Part shown: positions 6,968-16,282 of the stretch, one piece after another | Numbering within the stretch: the first letter of the stretch is position 1 | Layout: the number at the start of each line of letters is the position of its first letter | Assembly (NCBI GenBank): GCA_964581165.1 | Contig: CAZOMM010000016.1 | Span: 1 to 31,413 of the forward strand | DNA length: 31,413 bases | Direction of reading: 5' to 3' | Origin: CAZPAN01 sp964581165 | GTDB taxonomy: Bacteria; Actinomycetota; Coriobacteriia; Coriobacteriales; CADBOM01 | Program-made: the position numbers and the translations under genes | Notes under the pieces: generated by a model | Told to the model about the DNA's origin: nothing | Databases searched by the model: none | Seen by the model: the letters and a program-made list of their open reading frames with translations, nothing else

Positions 6968-8899
6968 TTAAGATTGTCGCAGTAGGGCAAGTTGCTTTTG
7001 TAGCGCAGAAATTTGCTCAAATGCAGCATTTCGCTGTTCAACACCAAGGGATCGATCGTGCTTAATTGAATTTTCTAAACTGCGAATTTGATCCTCTATG
7101 ATCGACTTGTCCCTCTCGCGAATCATGATATCTACCTGCATCTCTGCCTGAACTGGATCCTCTGATCCTGGAATATCTAGAGCCCAAATAGGCTCAGATT
7201 CTGGGATCTCAAGCATGCACTTTCCCACTACTGCCGAGGTAGAGCTAGCAGGATCCATCGATTCCATCAAGGACATAACTTGGGCATGCAACAACAGCTG
7301 CCAGTTTCGATCTCGCATTCCAACAGATATTCGAGTGCGAACCTGTGGCTGTATAGCATAGAGCGCCAAAAGCTGAACCTCCCATCTGCCGGCTCCCTCT
7401 AGGGGCAGCACATAGCTAGGAACATTCGGTATGCTTGCCTCGACTGCTTCTTCTGCCCTATCTGTCTCGTAGGGAACAGACCCCCTAGCGTAAGAAGCAG
7501 AACCCCCAGTGCGAGGGGCAGACTTCCCAGCATAAGAAGCAGGCTCACCAGCATAAAAAGCATCATCGCTGTACTCACGCGCAGGCCTAGGCATCTTGGC
7601 GGTATCCAACTGGCGACGCACCTTTGAAAAATCGATACGAAACATATCTGCTATGTAGTTAACATACTCATCCGAAAGTATCGAATCTCTAATTGGAATC
7701 AGTGGTTCTAATACCTTTGGGAGAGCTATCGCACGACTCTCGGGCGTAGACATATCTGAGTTGGCAATACGCCTATCGATAACAAAGCGAAGCAGTGGTT
7801 CTGATGAGTCAAGCAATTTAGACATCTCATCCACTCCCCTAGCTTCGATAAACTCAACCGGATCCATATTGTTAGGAATTACGGCTACGTTTAGAGCAAG
7901 CTGCCTGCCAGCTTCTGGAGCAACAGCCGTGGTGATAAGCTCAGCTGCCCTATCAGCTGCTTTTTGACCAGCAGCATCGCCATCAAAAAGATAGATGATC
8001 TTAGAAGCAAAACGAGTGAGAAGCTTTACATGCTGAGGTGTTAGAGCAGTTCCTAAAGTGGCAACAGTGTTGTTAAAGCCAGACTCGTGCATAGCAATTA
8101 CATCGGTGTAGCCCTCAACCACAATTGTGATGCCCTTTGTGACAATTGGACCCTTGGCATAGTCGATTCCAAAGAGATTGGAACGCTTAGAAAACAGTGG
8201 GCAGTTAGAAGTATTGATGTATTTTGGTTCGCCTTTTCCAACAACACGACCTCCAAAGGCAATTGTGCGCCCTTGAATATCTCTAATAGGAAACATCACC
8301 CTATCGTAAAACCTGTCTCGAAGGCCTCCTTTGCCACCTGTCATAGCAAGATTGGCATCGATCATCTCCTTGTTTGAGAATCCCTTTGACCTAAGATGAG
8401 CAACTAAAGAGCTTCTGCCAGGTGCATATCCCAAATTCCACTTAGTGGGAATATTGCCTCCAAAGCCTCTAGAACCCAGATAGCTTCGAGCATTCCCACT
8501 GCCCTCAGAGCGACCACGCATAAGCTGCGTATGATAAAACGAGGCAGCTTCGTCACAGGCAGCAAGTAACTTTGCGCGATGTCCCTTAGGCATCCCAGTA
8601 TCGACTTCTGTGATGGAGATGTTTGCGCGATCGGCCAGATATCTAACAGCCTCGGGAAAGTCAAATTGCTCGCGCATCATCACAAACTTAAAGACATCCC
8701 CGCCTTCTCCGCAGCCAAAACAGTGCCAAGTTTGGCTTTGTGGACTCACCTTAAACGAGGGGGTTTTCTCGTGATGAAAAGGACAGTTTGCCCAAAGATC
8801 ACGTCCACGGGGCCTTAGCTCAAGATACTCCTCAACTACAGACACAATGTCTGTGGCCTCACGTACCCTAGTGATGTCCTCTTCGGATATCCTAGCCAA
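6968..8899 (-). CDS. dnaG: DNA primase
   Basis: Synthesises RNA primers at the replication fork, working with the DnaB helicase. The 643-aa protein has the CHC2 zinc finger (Cys39, His42, Cys60, Cys63), the primase core with RFYDRVMFPI (about 196-205), and the Toprim domain with Glu262 in VVEGYTDV and the Asp pair in FDGDAAG (304-310). The C-terminal helical part (about 500-643) fits the DnaB-interacting region. Residues 443-490 are a low-complexity insertion (Tyr/Ala/Gly/Ser/Pro, with ASYAGKS and ASYARGS repeats) at the boundary before the C-terminal domain, where primases vary in length. The start codon is TTG 8899 with a GGAGGG ribosome site about 7 bases upstream. It follows ribF by 33 bp and is probably cotranscribed. 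Confidence 0.96.
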   Translation of the reverse strand: MARISEEDITRVREATDIVSVVEEYLELRPRGRDLWANCPFHHEKTPSFKVSPQSQTWHCFGCGEGGDVFKFVMMREQFDFPEAVRYLADRANISITEVDTGMPKGHRAKLLAACDEAASFYHTQLMRGRSEGSGNARSYLGSRGFGGNIPTKWNLGYAPGRSSLVAHLRSKGFSNKEMIDANLAMTGGKGGLRDRFYDRVMFPIRDIQGRTIAFGGRVVGKGEPKYINTSNCPLFSKRSNLFGIDYAKGPIVTKGITIVVEGYTDVIAMHESGFNNTVATLGTALTPQHVKLLTRFASKIIYLFDGDAAGQKAADRAAELITTAVAPEAGRQLALNVAVIPNNMDPVEFIEARGVDEMSKLLDSSEPLLRFVIDRRIANSDMSTPESRAIALPKVLEPLIPIRDSILSDEYVNYIADMFRIDFSKVRRQLDTAKMPRPAREYSDDAFYAGEPASYAGKSAPRTGGSASYARGSVPYETDRAEEAVEASIPNVPSYVLPLEGAGRWEVQLLALYAIQPQVRTRISVGMRDRNWQLLLHAQVMSLMESMDPASSTSAVVGKCMLEIPESEPIWALDIPGSEDPVQAEMQVDIMIRERDKSIIEDQIRSLENSIKHDRSLGVEQRNAAFEQISALQKQLALLRQS

Positions 8900-8932
8900 G
8901 CTGTCCCTCCACTAAATAGCTCAGATGAATAA

Positions 8933-9925
8933 TTAAAGTTCCACCAATGGAAAGGGCTGCGCAGGACACGCAGGTAGTTGAGTTGCAGCCTCTCTGTATG
9001 AAGCTATTTTGGCGGATAATTCCTCAACAGAATTGAACTTTTCCATAGGTTGGAGATATTCAGCAAAGCAGACAGCAACTTTTTGCTCATAAATATCCTC
9101 ATCAAAATCGATGATATGAGCCTCTACCGTGGGAGGAAGATCCCCAAATGTCTTGGGCACCCCAACAGATATGCAAGACCGATGCCACTGCCCATCAACG
9201 AGCACGTAGCCCAAGTAAACCCCTTCTCCGAGTCTGATCTGATTGTCCGGCAAAACAAGGTTGGCAGTTGGAAAGCCCAGCGTTCTTCCAACCTGCCTGC
9301 CCATAACAACTTCGCTTACAAAGTAGTGCATGCGCCCGAGCAGCATATTTGCCTGCTTGATATCGCATGATTCAATAAGATCTCGAATGCGCGTGGCAGT
9401 AATTGGGGAACCATCTATACAAAGCAGATCTTTGGGACAAACTTCGCAGCTACCCGATGCAAGCTCGCGCTCCAAAGTATCCACATCGCCCGATGCTTGA
9501 TAGCCAAACCTAAAATCTGTTCCAACCAAAAGCTCGGCAGGGGCATTACCACCCAAAGAGAGCATGGAGGTAAATTCTTTTGGAGTCATCTTTGCAAAGC
9601 TCTCATCAAAGCGCATTACTATCACATAATCGGCACCCAAGGAGGCAAGTGTTGCAAGTCTGTCTTGGTTACTCATTAGCTTACGTGGATTGCCTTTGTA
9701 AAAAAGTTCCTCGGGATCAAGATCAAAGGTGATTACAGCCGACTTGCAGCCTATTTTTTGTGCACTAGCGATGCAATCAGAAATGATTTTTTGATGACCT
9801 TTGTGAACGCCATCAAATACTCCCAAAGCACAAACTGCTCCAGAAATAACTTCTAAGCCAGTGCCAGGAACATAGAGGATCTCGCTTTTACAAACCACAT
9901 ACCCCTCCATCAATCTTGAGTTCAC
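8933..9925 (-). CDS. ribF: Bifunctional riboflavin kinase / FAD synthetase
   Basis: Converts riboflavin to FMN and then FAD. The 330-aa length is typical. The N-terminal nucleotidyltransferase half shows the GVFDGVHKGH signature (residues 35-44) and TATRIRDLIES (about 177-187), equivalent to the ISSTxxR adenylyl-binding motif. The C-terminal riboflavin kinase half begins near VMGRQVGRTLGFPTANL, with the PTAN flavokinase motif. The frame begins at GTG 9925 and overlaps the end of truB by 38 bp; an in-frame ATG at 9910 is an alternative. Neither has a clear ribosome site, which suits translational coupling to truB. The truB-ribF order is common in bacteria. Confidence 0.95.
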   Translation of the reverse strand: MNSRLMEGYVVCKSEILYVPGTGLEVISGAVCALGVFDGVHKGHQKIISDCIASAQKIGCKSAVITFDLDPEELFYKGNPRKLMSNQDRLATLASLGADYVIVMRFDESFAKMTPKEFTSMLSLGGNAPAELLVGTDFRFGYQASGDVDTLERELASGSCEVCPKDLLCIDGSPITATRIRDLIESCDIKQANMLLGRMHYFVSEVVMGRQVGRTLGFPTANLVLPDNQIRLGEGVYLGYVLVDGQWHRSCISVGVPKTFGDLPPTVEAHIIDFDEDIYEQKVAVCFAEYLQPMEKFNSVEELSAKIASYREAATQLPACPAQPFPLVEL

Positions 9926-11105
9926 ACTTTAAGCCGATAGTATCTGCATCAACGCTTGGAGTAGAAACTGCATTTAAAGCTGAAGCATCAGCTGCCGACA
10001 AGGGCTTATATATTGCCTGCAATCTCTGCTTATAAACAATACAGATCTCTGCAACAGTTGTTGTGGATAGCTGCGCCGCATTGCGCAGGTGAGAAAGCTG
10101 CTCGGCATTCAAAGTAAATGGAGCTCCGTTATTAATCCTTTTCATCTGAGGCTCATATACCTCAATTGCAGGAAGTCCCAGTAAAGAAACAGGGTCAATT
10201 GCTACTTTCTCTAGCTTGGCTGCATCGGATAGATCTCCAAGATTTTGTGGATCTAAGGCTCCCTCTACACTAAGAGATCCAGATGCTGTACGTCTTAAGG
10301 CTGCCAGGTGTGCTCCACATCCAAGCTTAAGCCCAATGTCTCTAGCGATGCTTCTTATATAAGTTCCCTTAGAAACTTCAAAACTTACATCCCAATAAGG
10401 AAGGGCCTTATCTGGTCCATCTTGGATAGTTCCAAGATCCAAAAGCTTTGCAGCAAAAACTGTAACCTCGCAGGCAGGAAGATCCAAAAGCCCACCTTGT
10501 CGAGCTACTGAATAAGATCTTTTTCCGCCAATCTTTTTTGCACTATATGCGGGTGGAATCTGCTCAAAAGTGCCAACGATCTGATTAAGAATATCTTGGG
10601 CAAATAAAGGATCCTTAAGGGATTTGCTAGTCTGCTCAAGATCTAGTCTGGTACTGACACCAACGCTGGCAAGGTTGCTGACGTTGACATCAGCAGCAGC
10701 GAAACCCTTAGCACTGGCATTAGCGCTGGCGAGGTCTTTGGCACTGACACCGGCATTAGCGTCAGCGAAGCCACTGACACTGACGCTGGCATCATCGCCA
10801 GTAAAGCCACTGAAACAAGCATCAGAGAGGCGTTTGCCTGTTATATCGTCTGTGTCGGTCTGAACACCAAAAGCAATTCGCGCCTCATAAGTCTTATTGC
10901 TCGCCATAATTCGATTGGAAAGCCTTGTAGCTGCCCCAATACAAACTATCAAAAGGCCTGTGGCAAAAGGATCAAGAGTGCCAGCATGGCCAACACGGAC
11001 CTCGCCCGTGGCCCTTCTGACCATATTTACAACATCGTGCGAACTGCAGCCTTCTGGTTTATCCACGGCGATAACGGCCACAAGACCGCTGCGCCCTCTT
11101 TTCAT
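9888..11105 (-). CDS. truB: tRNA pseudouridine-55 synthase with low-complexity insertion
   Basis: Forms pseudouridine 55 in the T-loop of tRNAs. Residues 11-90 contain the conserved start (VDKPEGCSSHDVVN) and the catalytic motif GHAGTLDPFATG with Asp45 as nucleophile. The fold resumes at about residue 160 (IVGTFEQIPPAYSAKKIGGKRSY) and continues with KGTYIRSIARDIG. At 405 aa it is about 100 aa longer than usual. Much of the excess is a repeat-like Ala/Ser/Val/Asn/Asp segment (about 95-155, with SANASAKGF and DVNVSNLAS units) in a surface loop region between two conserved blocks. Start ATG 11105 is 9 bases from the stop of the upstream phosphoesterase gene. Catalytic residues are intact, so activity is expected. 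Confidence 0.95.
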   Translation of the reverse strand: MKRGRSGLVAVIAVDKPEGCSSHDVVNMVRRATGEVRVGHAGTLDPFATGLLIVCIGAATRLSNRIMASNKTYEARIAFGVQTDTDDITGKRLSDACFSGFTGDDASVSVSGFADANAGVSAKDLASANASAKGFAAADVNVSNLASVGVSTRLDLEQTSKSLKDPLFAQDILNQIVGTFEQIPPAYSAKKIGGKRSYSVARQGGLLDLPACEVTVFAAKLLDLGTIQDGPDKALPYWDVSFEVSKGTYIRSIARDIGLKLGCGAHLAALRRTASGSLSVEGALDPQNLGDLSDAAKLEKVAIDPVSLLGLPAIEVYEPQMKRINNGAPFTLNAEQLSHLRNAAQLSTTTVAEICIVYKQRLQAIYKPLSAADASALNAVSTPSVDADTIGLKCELKIDGGVCGL

Positions 11106-11114
11106 CTGAGCAGT

Positions 11115-12128
11115 TCACTCCCCCAATTTAGGCAAATCCAGCCCATAGGCTTTGGCCACTCTTTGCTCTATCGAATCCACTAAGCTCTCAATAAAGTCCA
11201 TCTTGTGCTCAAGTTTGCCTGAGATCGTAAAGCCACTAGCAGCCTTGTGTCCTCCACCACCAAATTCATGAGCAATTTCAGAAACATCAAAGTCGTGCTT
11301 GGATCTTATTGAACAGCGAATGTCATTTTTTCTGCCCTGAACAAGCAGGGCAACCTCAGCACCGGCTACACATCTGAGACTATCTATCAAGCCTTCGGTA
11401 TCTTCCTTGGATGCTCCAAGTTCATCGTAATCCGTCTCGTTAATCCAAGCCCATGCAACAAGGCCTCCCGGAGTTGTACTGAGTCTTGATAAAAGCCTTC
11501 CCTCTAGCATAAGTGCAGCAGCAGTTCTCGATTGATACACCTCGGTACAGATCGTGGCAGGATCAGCACCCTCTCGAGCCATTGCGGTAGCACTCTGCAG
11601 TGCCCTGGCATCGGTATTCTGAAACTGGAACCTGCCGGTATCGGTAACTATTCCCATATAGCAGGCCATAGCTACATCAGATCCTGGATGCCCATCTGTA
11701 AGCTCCATGGCAAGATCCCAAACAAGCATCGAGGCCGAGGCTGCCTGAGTATCTATGATTGCAAGGTCGGCTCCAATGCCCTCTTCTGGATGATGATCGA
11801 GCGAGATAGTGAGCTTAGCGCGCTCCATGAGATCGGCAGAATCCCCCATACGATCAACAGTAGGGGTATCTACCGAGATAAATACATCAATGTCGCCCTC
11901 AAAATGAGTGGCGTGAATATAGTCTTCGAATCCGTACAAAAATGCATACTTTTGAGGAGCATGTGAGGCGTTTGCCAAAAGCGGAGTTGCCTGTTTTCCC
12001 ATACTGCGCAGCAAGGCCAGCATTCCAAGCACAGAGCCAACGGTGTCACCATCTGGATTCACATGCCCACAGATAGCAAAAATCTCTCCTTTGCGACATG
12101 CTTCGGCAATATCATGAATCGTTGACAT
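11115..12128 (-). CDS. nrnA: DHH/DHHA1 phosphoesterase (NrnA-type oligoribonuclease / pAp phosphatase)
   Basis: Predicted to degrade very short oligonucleotides and dephosphorylate 3'-phosphoadenosine 5'-phosphate. From the longest start, the motifs are GHVNPDGDTVGS (about residues 23-34, metal binding), SVDTP (about 88-92), LDHHPEEG (112-119, the DHH motif) and the C-terminal DHHA1 glycine motif GGGGHKAASGF. The length of about 337 aa is normal. The start is ambiguous: GTG 12134, ATG 12131 and ATG 12128 are consecutive in-frame codons. AGAAGG at 12134-12139 gives the best spacing (5 bases) to 12128, chosen here. It overlaps the end of rbfA, and the position between rbfA and truB is the standard place for this family. 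Confidence 0.92.
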   Translation of the reverse strand: MSTIHDIAEACRKGEIFAICGHVNPDGDTVGSVLGMLALLRSMGKQATPLLANASHAPQKYAFLYGFEDYIHATHFEGDIDVFISVDTPTVDRMGDSADLMERAKLTISLDHHPEEGIGADLAIIDTQAASASMLVWDLAMELTDGHPGSDVAMACYMGIVTDTGRFQFQNTDARALQSATAMAREGADPATICTEVYQSRTAAALMLEGRLLSRLSTTPGGLVAWAWINETDYDELGASKEDTEGLIDSLRCVAGAEVALLVQGRKNDIRCSIRSKHDFDVSEIAHEFGGGGHKAASGFTISGKLEHKMDFIESLVDSIEQRVAKAYGLDLPKLGE

Positions 12129-12513
12129 CATCACCTTCTATCGGATAGCCAGTCTCGTCTTTGGGAATAGACATCGACTCTGGCAGATCCATCAGAGCAC
12201 GCTCAATGCGCTCGGCTTCGTCTGGAACCGTATCGATCATAAAACGAATTTCGGGAGTAACACGCCAGCCCAAGCTACGACCCAAAAGCGATCGAATCCT
12301 ACCCTTGGCAGATTCCAAACCAGCGGTAACTTCTGCATATCTATCGGGATGGGCAGAGACGTAGACATTGCAAACAGAGCGATCTTTCGAAACCTTGGCA
12401 TCGGTAACAGTTACCATCGAGACCCTAGGATCCGAGATCTCCTGCATCAAGATCATCGCAATCTTATCGCGAACAGTTTGAGAGTTTTTTCTGCTAGAAG
12501 GCGAATCTTTCAT
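12112..12513 (-). CDS. rbfA: Ribosome-binding factor A
   Basis: 30S subunit maturation factor that binds the 16S rRNA 5' region, important for cold adaptation. The 133-aa product has the KH-like fold signature: an N-terminal helix with KIAMILMQEISDPR, VTVTDAKVSKDRSVCNVYVS, and RSLLGRSLGWRVTPEIRF followed by a short acidic tail. Length and motif order are normal. ATG 12513 follows infB by 56 bp, and the end overlaps the next gene, indicating coupled translation within the infB-rbfA-nrnA-truB block. Confidence 0.96.
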   Translation of the reverse strand: MKDSPSSRKNSQTVRDKIAMILMQEISDPRVSMVTVTDAKVSKDRSVCNVYVSAHPDRYAEVTAGLESAKGRIRSLLGRSLGWRVTPEIRFMIDTVPDEAERIERALMDLPESMSIPKDETGYPIEGDDVNDS

Positions 12514-12569
12514 CTAAATCAGCTGCCTTTTCTAAGCCACGTGGACAACTCCTGCTATCCGGAAGTTTT

Positions 12570-15500
12570 CTAAGCCCCGCGAGCAATTTCTACCATCTTG
12601 AAGCTCTCGAGAACATCACCTGGTTTGATGTCTTGGAAAGCTTCAATTCCAAGCCCGCACTCATAGCCAGCACGTACGCTCTTGACATCATCTTTAAACC
12701 TTCGCAGCGAAGAGATACTACCCTCGTGGATGATGGCACCATCGCGAACAACCCTGATTTTGTCGGTATTGCCAACCTCGCCCTCGTTAACGATGCATCC
12801 AGCAATGCTGCCAACCTTAGGCACCTTAAAGATCTCCCTAACCTCAAGGGTCGCAGTTTCTCTTTCAACGATATCGGGTTTGAGTAAACCAACCCTAGCG
12901 TCGTTAATGTCCTCAATCGCTTTGTAGATGATTCTGTAAGTACGAATCTCAACCTTTTCTTTTTCGGCAAGCTGCTTGGCCTTGGTCTGAGGCCTAACTC
13001 CAAATCCAATAATGATTGCATCTGATGCGGCAGCCAAAATAACGTCGGTCTCGGTAATTCCACCAACAGCAGAGTGGATTACCTTGATGCGCACCTCCGA
13101 CTGATCCATCTTCTCAAATGCATCTTTTAGAGCCTCAATCGAACCCTGGGTATCGGCCTTAAGCACAAGATTAAGCTCGGCTAGCTTGCCCTCTTCGATA
13201 CGATTAAACCAATCGTCCAAGGTAACAGGCACCTTAGACTGCTGATCTGCAAGCCTTGCGCGCAAAGCTCTGTCTTCGGCGAGATTTCGAGCATCGCGCT
13301 CATCCTCGAAGACCCTAAACTCATCTCCTGCTGCAGGCACAGACCCCAAACCTAAGATCTCAGCCGGATCAGATGGTCCAAGACTATCTACCTGCACACC
13401 CTTGGGATTAATCAAAGCACGTACGTGACCATAGGAAGTTCCTGCAACTATCGCATCTCCTACGCGTAGAGTTCCGCGCTGAACTAGCACAGTAGCAACA
13501 GAGCCACGACCCTTATCCAAATTAGCCTCGATAACAAATCCAGAAGCCAAAGCATCGGGGTTGGCCTTTAGTTCAAGCACATCTGCTTGCAGCAAAATGG
13601 TCTCAAGCAGCTCATCTATGTTTAGGTTTTGTTTGGCAGAAACATTAACGAACATGTTCTGTCCGCCCCATTCCTCGGGAATGATTCCGTATTCTGTGAG
13701 TTCCTGCCTAACCCTATCGGGATTAGCTCCGGGCTTATCGATCTTGTTAACTGCAACAACAATAGGCACATTTGCGGCCTTTGCATGATTGATAGCCTCT
13801 ATCGTTTGAGGCATAACGCCGTCGTCGGCAGCAACAACCAGCACAACCACGTCTGTGATCTTTGCGCCTCTGGCACGCATTGCAGTAAAGGCCTCGTGAC
13901 CAGGAGTATCGATAAAGGTAATCTGCCTGCCATCAACCTCTACAATGGATGCACCAATAGCCTGCGTGATTCCACCGGCCTCGGTCTCGACAACACCGGT
14001 CTTGCGAATCGCGTCGAGCAGCGAGGTTTTTCCGTGGTCTACATGTCCCATAACGGTAACAACAGGTGGACGCGGCTTTAGATCTTCCTCTGAGTCGTTG
14101 ATAGCAATCTCATACTCCTCCTCGGGAGATACAATTCTTACACGCCTGCCCATGTCATCGGCGATAAGCTCGATCATGTCATCGCTCATTGTTTGAGTAA
14201 GGGTAAGTGGAGTCCCAAGCAAGAAGAGCTTTTTGATAACCTCAGAGCTGCTAACTCCTAGAGCATCCGATACCTCAGCCACAGTAGATCCTGTAGTTAT
14301 CTGCACCACAGAATCGTCCAACATCAGGCTTGGATCGATGCCTTTTTCTAAGGCTTGTTCCTCAATACGCTTTTTCGCTAAAGCCTCGCGCTTTTCTTTG
14401 CGCTTACGCCTGCGACCTTGACCTTCGGCCCGGCTTGCAGCATCTACGGCAGCTCTTGCCTCATCTAAAATCCTCTGACGCTGCAACTTCTCGGCATTTT
14501 CTGCCATTTGAGAATAGCGATCGCCATTTATCTCCTCTAAAGCCAAATCAAGATCTATCTGGTTTTGGAGCAGGTTTTGATTTCGTCTCGAGGTCTGCTG
14601 CCTGCGCCCACGCCTACCGTCCTCTGTATTGTCCTTGCCTTTGCCGCGACGACGTTTGCCACTAGTTTTTTGGCCTTCCGTGCGCTCGGCTACGTTTTCT
14701 CTCGCCTGGCTTCCTCTTGTCTGGTTGCCTTTTGCTTGATTATCCTTTGCTTGGCTTTCTCTAGTTTGTTTGGCTTGTTGGTTTTGGCGAGTATCCTGCG
14801 CCTTTTTGGCAGCAGCCTTTTCTTTGCGCTCTTTTTCTTTACGTTCCTTTTCTGCCTGCTTCTTGGCGGCTTTTTCTACATCCAGGCGTTTAGATTCTGC
14901 TTCAATTCTTGAGAGCAGGTCACCAAAGCCGCTATCAGAAGATGAAGTTAAAATCTTTTTCTTTGGCTTATCTGTCTTAACAGGTCTTGACTTGCGCTCT
15001 CTGGCCCTAGCTGCTAACTCTCTATCTCTTGCAGCCTTGCCATCTTCACGCTTAATACGCTCGCCTTCTTCGCCCTTGCCTCGTTTTTCTTCTCCCTCGC
15101 GGCGTTTTTCTTCGGGAGCCTTGCGACGACTTTCTTCGGGAACTCTACGGCGACCTTCTTCGGGAGTCTTGCGACGACCTTCTTCGGGAACTCTACGACG
15201 ACCTTCTTCGGGAGCCTTGCGACGACCTTCTCCGTCAATTTTAAGACGATCATCTTTGGGCTTACGACGGTTCCCTCTGGCAGCATCAACTGCAGGCTTT
15301 TTTGTCTCCCATTCAGCAGCAGTAGTCTCTGCGGTTTTATTCATAGTAGCTTTTGCAGACTCTTTGGTCCCGGCGGCTTTTGTAGCATCTTTTGCGTCGG
15401 CCTTTGCAGGCTTTTTGTCCTCGTCGGCCCTTGGGACAGCCTTCGTATCAGCCCTTGTGGCCTCTTCTTTGACAGTTTTTGCATCGTTTGCATCGGCTTT

Positions 15501-15944
15501 CGCGGCCTCTTCGGCTTCAGCAAGCTCTTTGCCCTCTTTGGCACTAGCAGCCTCTTCGGTTCCAGTGGTCTCTTCGGCCTTTTTGGACTCCTTGGCCTCA
15601 GCGGTCTCAGCGGCTTTAGCGGCCCCAGTAGTCTCAGCAACCTCAGCGGCCTCAGCAGTCTCGGCGGCTTTTGCTGTCGCAGCATCTGCTGCAGCTGCAG
15701 CTTTACTTGCAGCTGAGGCTTCCCGCGCAGCCTTTTCGGTCTCAGCAGCTTTCGCAGCCTCTTCTTCTGCATGCTTTTGTTCCAGCTCAGGGCCAAGTTT
15801 TTTGCGGATCTTGTCTACATATGCATCCACAAGAGTCGAAGCATGGTTTTTGGCTGGTATGTTCATCTCTCTGAGTTTCTCGAGCATCTCCTTGCTCGAG
15901 ATGCCAAACTCCTTTGCTAACTCATGTACACGCTTTCTTGCCAT
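12570..15944 (-). CDS. infB: Translation initiation factor IF-2 with long repeat-rich N-terminus
   Basis: GTPase that places initiator tRNA on the ribosome. The 1124-aa product starts with an IF2 N-domain (VHELAKEFGISSKEMLEKL). A low-complexity stretch follows (about 45-330): Ala/Glu/Lys-rich, then five 8-aa repeats of EEGRRRVP/EEGRRKTP type. Further charged sequence leads to a second IF2 N-like motif (VAEVSDALGVSSSEVIKKLF). The G domain begins with G1 GHVDHGKT at 633-640, followed by G2/G3 (DTPGHEAF) and G4 (NKID); the beta-barrel and C-terminal domains complete the protein. The catalytic portion is conventional, and variation is confined to the N-terminus, as is usual for the family. ATG 15944 is a single base from the ylxR stop, indicating coupling. 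Confidence 0.97.
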   Translation of the reverse strand: MARKRVHELAKEFGISSKEMLEKLREMNIPAKNHASTLVDAYVDKIRKKLGPELEQKHAEEEAAKAAETEKAAREASAASKAAAAADAATAKAAETAEAAEVAETTGAAKAAETAEAKESKKAEETTGTEEAASAKEGKELAEAEEAAKADANDAKTVKEEATRADTKAVPRADEDKKPAKADAKDATKAAGTKESAKATMNKTAETTAAEWETKKPAVDAARGNRRKPKDDRLKIDGEGRRKAPEEGRRRVPEEGRRKTPEEGRRRVPEESRRKAPEEKRREGEEKRGKGEEGERIKREDGKAARDRELAARARERKSRPVKTDKPKKKILTSSSDSGFGDLLSRIEAESKRLDVEKAAKKQAEKERKEKERKEKAAAKKAQDTRQNQQAKQTRESQAKDNQAKGNQTRGSQARENVAERTEGQKTSGKRRRGKGKDNTEDGRRGRRQQTSRRNQNLLQNQIDLDLALEEINGDRYSQMAENAEKLQRQRILDEARAAVDAASRAEGQGRRRKRKEKREALAKKRIEEQALEKGIDPSLMLDDSVVQITTGSTVAEVSDALGVSSSEVIKKLFLLGTPLTLTQTMSDDMIELIADDMGRRVRIVSPEEEYEIAINDSEEDLKPRPPVVTVMGHVDHGKTSLLDAIRKTGVVETEAGGITQAIGASIVEVDGRQITFIDTPGHEAFTAMRARGAKITDVVVLVVAADDGVMPQTIEAINHAKAANVPIVVAVNKIDKPGANPDRVRQELTEYGIIPEEWGGQNMFVNVSAKQNLNIDELLETILLQADVLELKANPDALASGFVIEANLDKGRGSVATVLVQRGTLRVGDAIVAGTSYGHVRALINPKGVQVDSLGPSDPAEILGLGSVPAAGDEFRVFEDERDARNLAEDRALRARLADQQSKVPVTLDDWFNRIEEGKLAELNLVLKADTQGSIEALKDAFEKMDQSEVRIKVIHSAVGGITETDVILAAASDAIIIGFGVRPQTKAKQLAEKEKVEIRTYRIIYKAIEDINDARVGLLKPDIVERETATLEVREIFKVPKVGSIAGCIVNEGEVGNTDKIRVVRDGAIIHEGSISSLRRFKDDVKSVRAGYECGLGIEAFQDIKPGDVLESFKMVEIARGA
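15108..15231. repeat. 24-bp coding repeats in infB
   Basis: About five tandem 24-bp units (minus-strand sense, encoding E-E-G-R-R-R/K-x-P octapeptides). Copies differ at the position encoding V, T or A before Pro. They form a basic/acidic linker upstream of the IF-2 G domain. Confidence 0.8.
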
Positions 15945-15945
15945 A

Positions 15946-16266
15946 TCAACTTACCGTACCTTCCCCAGCCGTCTCCAAAGAGACCCTAAGCAAAAACTCT
16001 TGTTCCAATCTGACGTAATCGTCGTCATCTAGCGAAATTCGAAGCGCTTTGTCTAGCCTGCGCAACTTACGCGCCTTTAAAAAACAGTTTCCATCGATGC
16101 AAATATAGGCCCCTCTGCCCGATTTTTTACCAGTGGGATCCAGCTCCACCACACCCTCTGGCGTGCGGACAAAGCGTACAAAGGATAGCTTTGATCCAGT
16201 TTTTCCACACGAACAGCAGGTTCTAGCTTGTGTTTTGTCAGCTTGTGCTTTGCCGGACTTTCCCAC
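15946..16266 (-). CDS. ylxR: YlxR family (DUF448) RNA-binding protein
   Basis: A 106-aa basic protein of the YlxR/DUF448 family, nearly always encoded between nusA and infB and thought to bind RNA. Seen here: the N-terminal CCSCG cysteine cluster, the RFVRTPEGVVELDP strand pair, and the family signature GKKSGRGAYIC followed by a basic helix KARKLRRLDKALR. Length is normal. The start is GTG 16266 with AAGGGA about 8 bases upstream, 16 bp after nusA. The exact cellular role is not settled for the family. Confidence 0.92.
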   Translation of the reverse strand: MGKSGKAQADKTQARTCCSCGKTGSKLSFVRFVRTPEGVVELDPTGKKSGRGAYICIDGNCFLKARKLRRLDKALRISLDDDDYVRLEQEFLLRVSLETAGEGTVS

Positions 16267-16282
16267 TAATTAATCCCTTGAT

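Noticed and set aside
6700..7047. 116-codon N-terminal extension of rpoD
   Set aside because: Overlaps the dnaG 3' end, translates the G-run array into Pro/Leu-rich sequence, and a good ribosome site precedes the internal ATG 6699.
14770..16032. 420-codon plus-strand open frame opposite infB
   Set aside because: It lies antisense to the conserved IF-2 frame and is Ala/Ser/Leu low-complexity produced by the repeat-rich N-terminal coding region; no family resemblance.
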